Assembly (NCBI GenBank): GCA_963576735.1
Contig: CAUYWD010000186.1
Coordinates: 1-64,000, forward strand
From: Bedellia somnulentella
Lineage: Eukaryota > Arthropoda > Insecta > Lepidoptera > Bedelliidae
Direction: 5' to 3'
DNA length: 64,000 bases
Position numbers and translations under genes: made by a program. Shown piece after piece: positions 39,269 through 49,515 of the stretch. The notes under the pieces are model-generated. The model had not been told where the DNA came from and did no database searches. It saw only the letters and a list, made by a program, of their open reading frames with translations. Each line of letters begins with the position of its first letter. Within the stretch, counting starts at the first letter, position 1.

Positions 39269-42200
39269 TTACAATATTGGTGTATGTCTGGAAATATCCT
39301 GAATAGAGCCCTGGTGACACCAAGCAGTTTCATCTATCATATAATCATTTAAACTGTAATAAGCTTTTAAATGAAGACTGCGTTTTATAATTACTTTGAA
39401 TTTCTTTTCTGTTAGATTCAAAATGTCATCAGGTATTTTATTATAAAATTTTACACATAACCCCATAAAAGATGTATTTATTTTTGACAATCTGTACTTT
39501 TGAATTGAAATTTTATTATTATCTCTAAGACTTCTAGTATGTCTGTCACAGTTTTTGGAAAATGCTTTCAAATTTTTTCTCACATACATGATGTTTTCAT
39601 AAATATATTGACATGGCAGTGTCATTATATTTATGGTTTTAAACAATTCTCTAAGGGAATCTCGTGAACCTAAATTATAAATAGCTCTTATTGCTCTTTT
39701 CTGTAAAATGAATATTGACCCAACATCAGCAGCTCTGCCCCAGAGTAAAATGCCATAAGACATGATGCTATGAAAATAACTATAGTAAACTAAACGAGCG
39801 GTCTGTACATCAGTTAAATGTCTTATCTTTCTAACGGCATAGGCAGCACTGCTTAGCCTGCCAGCTAGCGCGCTAATGTGGGGTCCCCATTGGAGCTTTG
39901 AGTCCAGATGTATCCCTAAGAAAACTGCGCTATCCGTAAATGGTAATTTTTCATTATTTAATGTAATTTCATTATCAACACTTTTAACATTTGGTAATGC
40001 AAATTTAATACATTTGGTTTTTTTGGCATTTAGTACAAGATTATTTGAAGCAAACCATGTTTGAATTTGGGAAACTGCATTATTTACATCGTCAATATTT
40101 TCCGAATTCCTTTTAACGTCAAAAATTAAAGAAGTATCATCAGCAAATAATACTATTTCAGACCTTTTCTCGACCATGAACGGCAAATCATTAATATATA
40201 CTAGAAACAAAAATGGGCCTAATATAGATCCCTGTGGAACACCCATTTTTACATGAGTTCCAGATGATTTAATTTTATCGATTTGCACTTTTTGTATTCG
40301 ATCTGAGAAGTAGGACTTTATTAATTTAAGTGCGTCACCTTCGATGCCATAATGTCCCAATTTTATGAATAAAATATTATGATCCGCACAATCAAAAGCC
40401 TTTGTAAGATCGCAGAACAAACCGATTGCATCATTCTTAAGTTCCCACGAACCAAAAATATGTTTAATTAGGGCAACGCCTGCGTCAGTGGTAGAGCGGC
40501 CTTTCGTGAAACCAAATTGTTTAGGGTGAAACAAATTGTTGGAACTAAAATGCAAGAGCAGTTGATTAAGCATAAGTTTTTCAAATATTTTACTCATAAC
40601 CGGTAGTATAGATATAGGCCTATAACCTTCAGGATTATTTTTATCACCTCCAGATTTTAGTAAAGGTACAATTTTACTATGTTTCATGAGATATGGGAAG
40701 ATACCATTACTTATACATTCATTAAATATTTTCGCTAAATAAGGAGCTATTATTACAATAAAATTATGGCATACTTTTACTGACATACCCCAGATATCCT
40801 CAGAATTTTTCAATTTCAGTGATTTAAACACTTTAATGATATCTTCGGGACTGACAACTTTAAAATTAAATATAGATTTACAAATTGCAACGTTTTGTTG
40901 CAACAGCTCTTGAGCTAACGTAGCAGATGAATTTAAGTGTTCAGTGGTCTTAAAAGGTATATCAGCAAAATATTTTTCAAAAATACAAGCAATTACATCA
41001 TTTGAAGTAGTCAAACCTCGATCAGACCGAATACAAAAGTCCTGATCACATGATTTGCTTTTGCCAGTTTGAGTGTTGATAATGTTCCAAACGGTTTTTA
41101 CTTTATTATCAGATGTTTTAATACGTTGGCTCAAGTATCTTGCTTTAGCCTCCTTACAAACTTTATTAAACATTTTTGAGTATTTTTTTACATATTCTAT
41201 AAATTCATCATTATGTGAGAACGCTTTTTGATCGTATAAATCAAATAGTATTTCTCTAGATTTATATATGCCTGGTGTTGCCCACTCACTAAATTTAAAT
41301 TTATTACATATAGTTACATCTTTAATAGTAAATATTTTATTAAATTCGTCTATCAGTACTTTAAAGAAAGTATTATAACTATTATTTGGATTTTTATTTA
41401 TTGAAGAAGTGGGCAGCTTATAACTGATTAAGTTTTTATATTTTTCAACTTTGAAAGCAGTGATACTCCTTTTTTTAACTATAATTTTTCGGTCTGGTGC
41501 CTTATGTGGAAAGTTTACAAAAAGACCACTGTGATCAGATTTTAGTTTATTTATTACAGATTTACTTATGAATTCAGCATTTGTAAATACATTATCTAAA
41601 CATGTTTTGGTTCTAGTAGGTTCCAAGAATAAATTTTCTAAATTAAACGATTGGAATAAACTCATCAACCGTGTTTTCTGAGTACTATCTTTTAAGAGAT
41701 CTATATTGAAGTCTCCACAAATAATTAATTGTTTTTTACTCTTGAAAATTTTAGTTAATACATCTTCCATTACACTTTCAAATCTTTCATAATTTTGACT
41801 ATAGGGGGCTCGATATACGCTTACTATAAAGTAGTTTAGTAACTCTATGCAGGATATCTCCACGACTTGCTCAACGCTCAGTTTTACAATATCCTCACGA
41901 TTTTTACATTTAATACTATTTTTTATAAATATAGCGGAGCCACCACAGGCTTTAGAATTGCGGCAGTAGCTACTAGCTAAGTTGTAATTTTGAAAACCAA
42001 ATATGAGCTCGCAATTCTTAAGCCAGTGTTTTGAGACACAGAAACAATCAATTTGATATCTTTCTAAAAACAATTCAATTTCTAATTCTTTACAAGAAAA
42101 CCCCTGAGTATTTTGAAATACTAATTTAAATTGTGGGTCTCCTTGTAAAGCACGGTTTTTAAATATTTTGCCAGAAGAACCTCCTTCCTTGTTTACAATG

Positions 42201-42271
42201 TTAATATTAATTGAAGGTGACGGCTTAAGGATGACAGGAGGCTCTTCTATTGTCTCACTTAAAAGTTTAAA
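39269..42271 (-). CDS. LINE-3 ORF2: endonuclease + reverse transcriptase, -1 frame of ORF1
   Basis: The frame opens right after a UAA at 42274-42272 and overlaps ORF1 by only about 10 bases, with no ATG before roughly residue 170. Endonuclease: FQNTQGF, CVSKHWL (Lys where catalytic Glu is expected), VSVYRAPYS, ICGDFNIDLL and LKSDHSGLF. RT: YRPISILPVMSKIFEKLM, GFTKGRSTTDAGVALI, FCDLTKAFDCADH (Asp), GVPQGSILGPFLFLVYIND and LFADDTSLIF (DD). The C-terminal part includes WGPHISALAGRLSSAAYAVR. About 1000 codons from the slip site. Translation as an ORF1-ORF2 fusion by frameshifting is inferred. Confidence 0.85.
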   Translation of the reverse strand, partial: FKLLSETIEEPPVILKPSPSININIVNKEGGSSGKIFKNRALQGDPQFKLVFQNTQGFSCKELEIELFLERYQIDCFCVSKHWLKNCELIFGFQNYNLASSYCRNSKACGGSAIFIKNSIKCKNREDIVKLSVEQVVEISCIELLNYFIVSVYRAPYSQNYERFESVMEDVLTKIFKSKKQLIICGDFNIDLLKDSTQKTRLMSLFQSFNLENLFLEPTRTKTCLDNVFTNAEFISKSVINKLKSDHSGLFVNFPHKAPDRKIIVKKRSITAFKVEKYKNLISYKLPTSSINKNPNNSYNTFFKVLIDEFNKIFTIKDVTICNKFKFSEWATPGIYKSREILFDLYDQKAFSHNDEFIEYVKKYSKMFNKVCKEAKARYLSQRIKTSDNKVKTVWNIINTQTGKSKSCDQDFCIRSDRGLTTSNDVIACIFEKYFADIPFKTTEHLNSSATLAQELLQQNVAICKSIFNFKVVSPEDIIKVFKSLKLKNSEDIWGMSVKVCHNFIVIIAPYLAKIFNECISNGIFPYLMKHSKIVPLLKSGGDKNNPEGYRPISILPVMSKIFEKLMLNQLLLHFSSNNLFHPKQFGFTKGRSTTDAGVALIKHIFGSWELKNDAIGLFCDLTKAFDCADHNILFIKLGHYGIEGDALKLIKSYFSDRIQKVQIDKIKSSGTHVKMGVPQGSILGPFLFLVYINDLPFMVEKRSEIVLFADDTSLIFDVKRNSENIDDVNNAVSQIQTWFASNNLVLNAKKTKCIKFALPNVKSVDNEITLNNEKLPFTDSAVFLGIHLDSKLQWGPHISALAGRLSSAAYAVRKIRHLTDVQTARLVYYSYFHSIMSYGILLWGRAADVGSIFILQKRAIRAIYNLGSRDSLRELFKTINIMTLPCQYIYENIMYVRKNLKAFSKNCDRHTRSLRDNNKISIQKYRLSKINTSFMGLCVKFYNKIPDDILNLTEKKFKVIIKRSLHLKAYYSLNDYMIDETAWCHQGSIQDISRHTPIL

Positions 42272-43650
42272 TTATGGTTTCCACCATCACATATTGTAAG
42301 TAAGTTTTCCCTTATATTAAATAAGGGAGGGTTCGATATATGATATGCTAATAATTTAGCAATGGTACGTTTTTTATTTAAGGGTATGTATATAGTACCC
42401 GATCGTTGTCTTGAATAAGGTATGAACTTATTCACGTCCAGAGTAAAGAAAACGTCGCTTTGACGGCTGGTCATATTAAATATAAAATTATTCAACATAT
42501 GAATATCATTATTATGCTTACTCATATAATTATATATATATGGTAAGGTACAAAACATATGAATATCATTATTATGCTTACTCATATAATTATATATATA
42601 TGGTAAGGTACAAAATATAAACTTACATTTATATTTCTTTTGTATCTCTAAAAGCTGGCTAATGCCTTTCTTCAATATTTTTTTATTTAATCCTATACTA
42701 CTACCGAATAATATAACAATTGTAGTATACTCGTCATATTCACCCAAAGTAACTTTATCGATAATATAATTAAAGGGAGCACCAGTATAACAATAGTTTG
42801 TTACTGTCTGATGTATGTGATCATTTAATATTTCTCCGAAACGTAACCCCATACCATCGGAAAATATTATAGTTTTGCGAACCGGGGTGGTAGTGGTAGG
42901 GATGGATTGTTCTTTGTCTGATTGTAACGGCGGAGACATAAAGTTACAAGATTTTTCAGACAATTTATGACAATCCGTCTCTTTTTCTATTAGGTTACTT
43001 ATATTCATATACCTCTTTTTTACCTCTTCCTGACTAGCAATCATATTTTTTAGTTGGCTATTTAAACTATCGATTTTTTGAATTAAATTTATTTTTTTGT
43101 AGGTTTTATTAATGTTTCTAATACTATTTTTAATATTTATCAGATTTTTCGTTGAGCTATATATGCGTTTATTAACTAATTTATATTTCTTTATTTGCCT
43201 ATGACTTAATGATTTTTGATTCGCGATAGAATTCAAAGAAGATATTGACTCCACTTCAAGTTCTGCGCATAAAGAAAGTGCGTGAGAGTCTTCATTTATA
43301 TCTTTAAGTCTATGAAACTCTGATAATTGAGCGTGTGCCTCTGCCAACTGCTCATTAAGGATATAAATTCGCTCTACGGCTATTTCATGTTTAGCGCACT
43401 GATCTTCATGAGATTTAATTATTAGCTGTTGTTTTTCCAGCTCTGATTGACACATATCATAAGATTGCCGAAGTAACTCCACTTTCTCAACGAGAGTACT
43501 ATTTTTTGATTTTAAATTACGAATAGTGATACAGTTTTCGTCACGTTCTTCTAAAAGCCTATTTTTTAAATCCTCCGCATCACTAAATTCTCTTTTGAGT
43601 TTTTCATACTTTTGTTCAGCAGCCATCCTACGAGTTGTTATTGATTCCAT
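42259..43650 (-). CDS. LINE-3 ORF1: coiled coil plus esterase-like domain
   Basis: 463 codons. Residues 1-210 are a long heptad-rich coiled coil (KYEKLKREFSDAEDLKNRLL, QLAEAHAQLSEFHRL). After a linker, residues about 255-450 (IFSDGMGLRFGEIL, VILFGSSIGLNKK, FIFCTLPYIYNYM) resemble the SGNH/GDSL esterase-like domains of some CR1-type ORF1 proteins. FCTLPYIYNYMSKHNNDIHM occurs twice in a row. The last codons CAU AAU UUA AAC UUU UAA contain a U UUA AAC heptamer. Expected role: RNA-binding/trimerising ORF1 protein; the esterase role is unknown. Confidence 0.82.
   Translation of the reverse strand: MESITTRRMAAEQKYEKLKREFSDAEDLKNRLLEERDENCITIRNLKSKNSTLVEKVELLRQSYDMCQSELEKQQLIIKSHEDQCAKHEIAVERIYILNEQLAEAHAQLSEFHRLKDINEDSHALSLCAELEVESISSLNSIANQKSLSHRQIKKYKLVNKRIYSSTKNLINIKNSIRNINKTYKKINLIQKIDSLNSQLKNMIASQEEVKKRYMNISNLIEKETDCHKLSEKSCNFMSPPLQSDKEQSIPTTTTPVRKTIIFSDGMGLRFGEILNDHIHQTVTNYCYTGAPFNYIIDKVTLGEYDEYTTIVILFGSSIGLNKKILKKGISQLLEIQKKYKCKFIFCTLPYIYNYMSKHNNDIHMFCTLPYIYNYMSKHNNDIHMLNNFIFNMTSRQSDVFFTLDVNKFIPYSRQRSGTIYIPLNKKRTIAKLLAYHISNPPLFNIRENLLTICDGGNHNLNF
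42265..42271 (-). promoter_or_regulatory. Candidate -1 ribosomal frameshift heptamer U UUA AAC
   Basis: In the ORF1 frame the codons are AAU UUA AAC UUU UAA. Slipping one base back puts the ribosome on CUU UUA AGU GAG, the ORF2 frame. The -1 frame stop immediately before and the 0-frame stop just after leave only this window for a switch. This heptamer is among the most efficient known eukaryotic slip sites. Confidence 0.65.
42495..42614. repeat. Exact 60-bp tandem duplication in LINE-3 ORF1
   Basis: Two identical 60-base units (42495-42554, 42555-42614), adding 20 residues in frame. Identity suggests a very recent slip or an assembly artefact. Confidence 0.95.
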
Positions 43651-44472
43651 TCTACGATATAAGTCTTTGTTTATGAAACTAAAATATAAATACCGTAAAA
43701 AAATCTATAGCGAACTAATAACTTAGATAGCTAAATAATAAATGTTTCAATTATTCACACAAGCTCCGAAATAGCTATTCAATAATACACTTACTTATAC
43801 AGGCAAGTACCTAAGCGACACAATAAATGATATAATTACTATAACTAGACTATATATAACGACTGTGACGACTATAACTAGATTACTGCTTATCGAATGT
43901 GCTAAGTGATAAACGCGATAAACTTTTTCTGTATCTTAATATTACAAAGTTACAACATAACAAATAAATAAACGCAACAAAAACACCAACAAAAAGAAAA
44001 GAAAAAAAGAAAATTAATACGGTAATGGAACCCGTGTTTTATTATTAAGTTTGCAGATAGAAAGTCTCTCGAACTAAGAACTTAGTAGTTGCGATCAATG
44101 ACCTCGATAGAGTTGTGATGTTTTTGATTGACAACTATGTAATTTTATTGAATTGGCAGGTAATCAAATGTGAATTAAGTACATAAGATACTTAGCTGGT
44201 TTACTCCGCCAATGAACTGGTTACTGGATGCGTTTTTTCTAACATATGATGTATGTTTTTGTCCGTTAAACCGTCACAATTTTCAATCACTAATATTATC
44301 ACTATCACTCGATATATTCCTAGGATAACACTTGTGTATATGAATCACGCTACAAAAAACACGTGAAAGGCTTTTTCTATTCGTTTTTATGCGTATTACA
44401 AATAAAAACCGAAAATACAACTGAGAGAACACAAATGTGATGTTATCGATCTACCCCCGGTTCGCAAAAAAG

Positions 44473-44880
44473 ATCCCTCAGAAGTATATGTAATGTAAGG
44501 TTGTGCGAAAGAGTGAGAAATAGTGTAATTCGTGAACGTTTAGGTGTGAAAGATGACGTAGTGTGCAAGATAGAGAAAGGAATGTTAAGGTGGTTTGGGC
44601 ACATAAAGAGGATGGATGACAATAAATTGGTGAAAGAGATCTATAGAGCCAACGTGGAAGCTATTGTGAGTAGAGGACGACCACGGAGGACACACCTGAA
44701 CCAAATAGAGTGTGTGCTCAAAAAGGCCGGCGTCCGAAGTATGAAGAATAAAAGAGCATGTATGAGAAGAATGATGAATGTAACAGAAGCAAAAGTGTTT
44801 TGCCTGGATCGTACAAAGTGGCGATCGATAGTCTCTGCCTACCCCAATGGGAACAATGGGCGTGAGTATAAGTAAGTAAG
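44473..44880 (+). pseudogene. RTE fragment, right part, after LINE-3
   Basis: Continues the frame broken at 39078: [46 protein letters not shown] and then an AGTAAGTAAGTAAG tail. The frame is open from 44501 to the stop. Confidence 0.88.
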
Positions 44881-44934
44881 TAAGTCATGGGAATGTGGCA
44901 GAAGACATTGGTCTTCACCAACCATTATTTATTT

Positions 44935-45060
44935 TATGTCTGTGGCGATGCGATTGAAGACTCATTACCAACAACCTTTACCTATATTTACAATCCTTTC
45001 CGCACTTAACTTCCAAAAGTGGCTGAGGAATTTTAATTCTGGCTATCAAATGCAGTAGTG
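44935..45060 (+). repeat. RTE-NA fragment, diverged
   Basis: CTGTGGCGATGCGATTGAAG to TTCCAAAAGTGGCTGAGGAA; head and tail missing. Confidence 0.6.
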
Positions 45061-45205
45061 CAGACTCTCAGTGAAATTGACAGGCCATGCCCACTTGCGT
45101 CTGTAAAGGGCCTTACAGCAGCCGATAAATATAGCCGTTAAACGTTCTTTTTACGTTAGTGCGTCCAAGTAGATGGCAGTCACATATCATTAACTATAAT
45201 AATAA

Positions 45206-45462
45206 CATACATACATACATATACTCACGGCTGTAAATCCCTAGAAGAGGTAGCCAGAGCTAAGGAATTATAAATTCCTCAGCCACTTTTGGAAAGACGA
45301 GTGGGGAAAAGATGGTTAAAATAAAGGTTATTGGCGATGGGTCTCCAACCGCATCGCCGAAAAATCCCTTAAAAGCAACAATACCGTTAGTTGCCTCGTA
45401 TGTACACCGACCGGAAGAAATGGGGTAGTGCTATTCTAAGCCAGACACTACACAGCACTTAT
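45206..45462 (-). mobile_element. RTE-NA copy
   Basis: (ACAT)n, ACTCACGGCTGTAAATCCC to ACACTACACAGC; full-length. Confidence 0.87.
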
Positions 45463-45564
45463 AATAAAGAAGAAATCTTAGTAACGAACCTTAGCCTTAG
45501 CACGATTGGTCTAGGCTTCATAACTTTTTAGAAAGAAACTAGCAGCTCCATCGAGACTTGGCTA

Positions 45565-46190
45565 GTTTTTAGGGTTCCGTAGCCAGATGGCAAAAACGGG
45601 ACCCTTATAGATTCGTCATGTCTGTCCGTCTGTCCGTCCGTCCGTCCGTATTTCACAGCCAGTTTATTCCGAAACTATAAGAACTACATTATAGAAAATT
45701 GGTGCGTAGATGTATTCTGTAAACCGCATTAAGATTTTAAAATAAAATCTGAAAAAAAAACCAAAATTTTTAGGGTTCCCCATACATAGAACTGAAACTC
45801 AATTTTTTTTTTTCATCAAACCTATACGTGTGGGGTATCTTTCAAAAGGTATTTGAAAATGATGTTGAGGTTTCTTATATCATTTTTTTCAAAACTGAAT
45901 AGTTTGCGCGAGAGACTTTTTCAAAGTGGTAAAATGTGTGTCCCCCCCCCGTAACTTCCAAAATATGGGCATGATAAAACTGAAAAAAATATATGATGTG
46001 TATTACTATACAAACTACTAACGAAAATTGGTTTGAATGAGATCTAGCCCGTAGTTCTATTTTTAAACGTCATAAATCAAATTACTAACCTAATTTGGCT
46101 CCCATGATTTTCACACAAACGGGATTTTCTATATATATGATAGTACGGAACCCTTAGTGCGCGATCCGACTCGCAATTGGCCGTTTTTTT
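45565..46190 (+). mobile_element. Lepidoptera-type dispersed repeat (GGGTTCCGTA .. CCGACTCGC)
   Basis: Starts TTTTTAGGGTTCCGTAGCC, includes the (TCCG)n stretch CCGTCCGTCCGTCCG, and ends GTACGGAACCC .. CGATCCGACTCGCAATTGGC. Elements with these ends are very common in moth and butterfly DNA; the class is not settled by the sequence alone. Confidence 0.65.
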
Positions 46191-46199
46191 TTACAGAAT

Positions 46200-46779
46200 G
46201 TTTTAGTGGGATTTAGTCTTAGATTTTCTTATCTCAAATTATAATTTATTTATAACAATCTGCTTCTTCGCTTTCTTACAAAATTTTATTTGTAGCGAGT
46301 AAATGTCAATATAAGAGTGAATAAGGAAGAGCATGGATTGCATTGATAATACGGGTTTTTGTTCTATTGTGATGAATACGTATACGGCTAAGGCAATTCT
46401 AATTCTGATGTTTTTGCTTCTCCTTCTTGAGATCTATAGCTGTGAGTAGATCCCATTAATATTATAAATAGATATAGATGTTTGTGTGTTAGAGGCGAAA
46501 AGGCTCCTCAAGAACATAATAATATGAACGAAATTTGGCAGAATGCTAGATAATGCCCCAAAGAAATTTGACCCATAAAATATTCACGCATGATTGAACT
46601 AAGAGTACTGAAAAAAACGCATAAAGTTTTGTTATAAGCAAATTTGACTGTGCGAAGTCTGTCGGTTCAGATAGTATCACATATGACAAGAAAAGACTCA
46701 GTTTGCTCAGGAATTAAACAAACGTGACTTGCATTGCATTAGAACTAGAAGCGGTTGTCAATTGTTACAGTTGCACACT
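46200..46779. other. Intergenic interval without a gene
   Basis: AT-rich; no feature recognised apart from a short RTE-NA-like tail (GAGATCTATAGCTGTGAGTA at 46429). Confidence 0.4.
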
Positions 46780-47040
46780 GAGGAGATAAAAAAAAGATCC
46801 TCGGCCAGGCGATGGTGTGCCTGGAGTGAGGATCGCGGTCCAACTGTTTTAATTTGAGTTCTGACCTGAACTAAATCTTGAAACGAAACTTTCCGCGGGG
46901 TGGGATTTGTATGAATAATGTTGATGTGGATTTGATGTATATTGACTATTACGTTTACGTATTGCATTCTTTTTGCACTGTCAGCATTTCCATATAGAGC
47001 GTATCATTGTGTACAGATAGCGCATCGCAGCAAACACATT
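46780..47040 (-). repeat. Dispersed repeat family C, copy 2
   Basis: Second copy of the repeat at 4585-4850; blocks GGATCGCGGTCCAACTGT and TTTTTGCACTGTCAGCATTT are shared and the - strand peptide DALSVHND..Y.EMLTVQ is kept. Confidence 0.6.
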
Positions 47041-47329
47041 CTGGAGTTTCCTCAATCATTTTAGAAATTATTAAAACTTTCCTCTTAACTTTTCTGTTCA
47101 AAGTTCTCATGAGATAGACCAGGATAAACATATGTTTATTCACATTTCACCGCCCACTTCCGCCCACCACGGCCAAACTCGCTTACTTTCAGGAGAAGAC
47201 CATGGGATATATAACACCTAAATGGGAGGTTGATAAAAGTCAGTGGTCATGGTAATAGGAAAAACCCTTTCACTTACGCACATTAGCGTTGTATATAGTA
47301 CATTTCAAACTCTTACAACTTAACCATGT

Positions 47330-47535
47330 GGATTTCCTCACGGTGTTTTCGCTCGCCGTTATAAACCATGATAAATTAACCGCTCATATAACTTTAGAAA
47401 AGAAAAATTGGTGTAGGCCGAACTCGGTATTTGAACCCACGCTTGTCTGCATGATCGGCGGGAGTTCGGCCCATTGGCAGTGCCGTTGCCGTGTGTAGTA
47501 TATCCCGGAATGGGTTGGCGGAGGTACTAATTGTG
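47330..47535 (-). repeat. SINE-A fragment, diverged
   Basis: Head and upper body of the family in complement (ATTTCCTCACGGTGTTTTCG, GAAAAGAAAAATTGGTGTAG, GTTCGGCCCATTGGCAGTG). Confidence 0.55.
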
Positions 47536-47566
47536 ATCTATTATGGCATTGTTGTGCATAAAAACG

Positions 47567-47983
47567 GGGTATGCTCCGCTGTTACACCGCGCTGTTCACC
47601 CAGTGTAACAACGGAGCATTTTTTTTCTTGGCGTGTTCAAAATCATCAAGCGGTCTAAACACTTAATTTTTTTTGCAAAATGTTGTTAATTTTAAATAAA
47701 TCTTAGGGATATTTCTAATGAACCTATGAACTCCTAGTACTTGCCGAGTAATAAGAATTTTGTTTAAATATTTTGCAAAAAAAATTAAGTGTTTTTACCT
47801 CTTAATGATTTTGAACACGCGAAAATTTCGCAAGTCTAAATACGGTATTGAGTCCACGATATGTTTTGTCTATCATAAATGTCTGCAGAGCTGTTGAATT
47901 CATGGCAAAAAGACGTTGGTGTAACTGCGAAGAAAAAAAATGCTCCGCTGTTACACCGCGCTGTTCACCCTGTGACTATATCC
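47567..47983. mobile_element. TIR/foldback element with duplicated terminal motif
   Basis: ATGCTCCGCTGTTACACCGC occurs directly repeated at 47569 and 47940, and its complement (GTGTAACAACGGAGCAT) at 47602-47618. Inside, GGCGTGTTCAAAATCATCAAG and CTTAATGATTTTGAACACGC form inverted arms. No transposase. Confidence 0.65.
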
Positions 47984-47999
47984 CATAAAAACTCATGTG

Positions 48000-48148
48000 G
48001 GAATTGTTTTACTAATCAATCAAAAAAAGAAAATTTCGACACCATCAGGACTTGAACCCGCTACATCCCTGTCTACGCCCCGGTCGCTCTGCCAACTGAG
48101 ATATGGAGCACAGTAACCACTGTTGCGAAATTTGACTTTCCTTGCTTA
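48000..48148 (-). repeat. THU copy, diverged
   Basis: Complement of GTTCAAGTCCTGATGG (B box-like) and CTCAGTTGGCAGAGCGACC between AAAGAAAATTTCGACACC and GCGAAATTTGACTTTCC. The THU flank ACTCATGTGGGAATTG lies on the left. Confidence 0.65.
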
Positions 48149-48210
48149 TTAACACCTTACTGGTGTCAGCGTCCTCTACCTCCAAATTTTTACCGAAAGA
48201 CACTCGTCTA

Positions 48211-48463
48211 TTGCTGTGTAGTGTCGGCTTAGAATAGCACTACCCCATTTCTTCCGGTGGGTGTACGTAAGAGGCGACTAGCGGTATTGGGGCTTTTAAA
48301 GGAATTTTTGGGCGATGAGGTTGGAGACCCATCACCAACAACCTTTATTTTACCATCTTTTCCCCACTCAACTTCCAAAAGTGGCTGAGGAATTTCTAAT
48401 TCCTTAGCTCTGGCTACCCCTTCTAGGGATTTATAGCCGTGAGTATATGTATGTATGTATGTA
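48211..48463 (+). mobile_element. RTE-NA copy
   Basis: Full-length, from GCTGTGTAGTGTCGGC to the GTATGTATGTATG tail. Confidence 0.88.
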
Positions 48464-48563
48464 CACTCGTCTACCACAATCAACAACGCATAACTTTCAA
48501 AGTTCTGCTGGTGACGAAACTTTCGTTTATTGATTGATAAGCAAAATTTTGACCTATTGTAGA

Positions 48564-48655
48564 GAATACCCACGTTTTGCTTGCGCAGTGTACTCACGTG
48601 ATCGGTGGCAAGCCCGTCGCCATTTGGTACGAATACAATGTTGCCGTCTATAGAA
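48564..48655 (-). repeat. SINE-A body fragment
   Basis: ACCCACGTTTTGCTTGCGCAG to TACGAATACA; a truncated piece. Confidence 0.6.
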
Positions 48656-48678
48656 AAAAGGGCGCATATACGATTGGA

Positions 48679-48792
48679 TTGGATGGGTCTCCTACCGCAT
48701 CGCTCAAAAATCCCTTAAAAGCCCCAATACCGTTAGTCACCTCTTAGGTAAACCCACCAGAAGAAATGGGGTAGTGCTATTCTAAGCCTTAA
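48679..48792 (-). mobile_element. RTE-NA fragment
   Basis: GATGGGTCTCCTACCGCATC to GTAGTGCTATTCTAAGCC; the 3' half of the element is missing. Confidence 0.75.
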
Positions 48793-48894
48793 AATGAAAT
48801 GCTTCTCCTAATAGGCTTATTAGGAGAATTATTATTATTATATTATTTGGATGATTTTAATAAGCAGAGTCATAATAAAAAAGAAAATGCTTTT

Positions 48895-49085
48895 TAAAGG
48901 TGGCAGAATGTCATGCATGTGACACAGTACAATGTTTTCCTCACTATCAACAACAATCATAAATAAACCTCACATATGACTTTAGAAAAGACAAATTGAT
49001 ATAGGCCCAACCCGGGATTTAAATCCATACCATGTCTCCATGACAGCCATTGTTTTGCTCACTGAGCTATCATAGTTATTAATGT
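48895..49085 (-). repeat. SINE-A fragment, diverged, with head
   Basis: Complement of the tRNA-like head (CACTGAGCTATCATAGTTAT) and upper body (TAGAAAAGACAAATTG). Confidence 0.6.
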
Positions 49086-49253
49086 CTTGAAGTATGTATC
49101 TTTTATAGAATTTTTCTTTTCTTTACTCTTTTAGATTATCCTAGGTTTACCTTGAAATACATTGTATTTACAGAAAAGTACTTCTCTTTAGTTTTAAAAC
49201 ATAATCACCTGCTGCAATCCAGGACTTAGCAAAGTGAACAAATAAAACAGTAA

Positions 49254-49259
49254 TTTATT
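49254..49259 (-). terminator. Possible NDUFS3 polyadenylation signal
   Basis: AATAAA on the - strand about 260 bp beyond the stop codon; the only consensus signal noticed in that interval. Confidence 0.3.
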
Positions 49260-49264
49260 TTTTA

Positions 49265-49425
49265 AAGGTTTTGGTGAGTCAAAGGTTTTAAGTAAAACAT
49301 GATAGGTGATGGGTGTCCAGCCACATTGCTGATCAATCTATTAAATGGCCCCAATACCCTTCTTTGCTACATATGACACTTACAAGAATAAATAGTTAAG
49401 CTCTAAACCAACACTACACCTTCAA
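49265..49425 (-). repeat. Old RTE-NA copy downstream of NDUFS3
   Basis: Blocks GGTGATGGGTGTCCAGCC, AATGGCCCCAATACCCTT and ACCAACACTACACC in family order; it may lie within the NDUFS3 3' UTR. Confidence 0.5.
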
Positions 49426-49515
49426 AGAACTCACAATAAATTAAACAAAATCTGTTGGGATAAATCATTTCTATTATATTAGCTTATAACATTCTTAACT
49501 GTATATCTTTGATTA

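Larger units (their letters stand above)
39079..44472 (-). mobile_element. LINE-3: full-length two-ORF LINE (CR1-like)
   Basis: - strand layout: 5' UTR 44472-43651, ORF1 43650-42259, ORF2 42265-39269, 3' UTR with AAATAAATA and a TTATCTTT-type tail at 39079-39110. It is inserted in an RTE copy whose halves flank it. Both frames are open. One endonuclease residue is abnormal (see ORF2). Confidence 0.88.
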
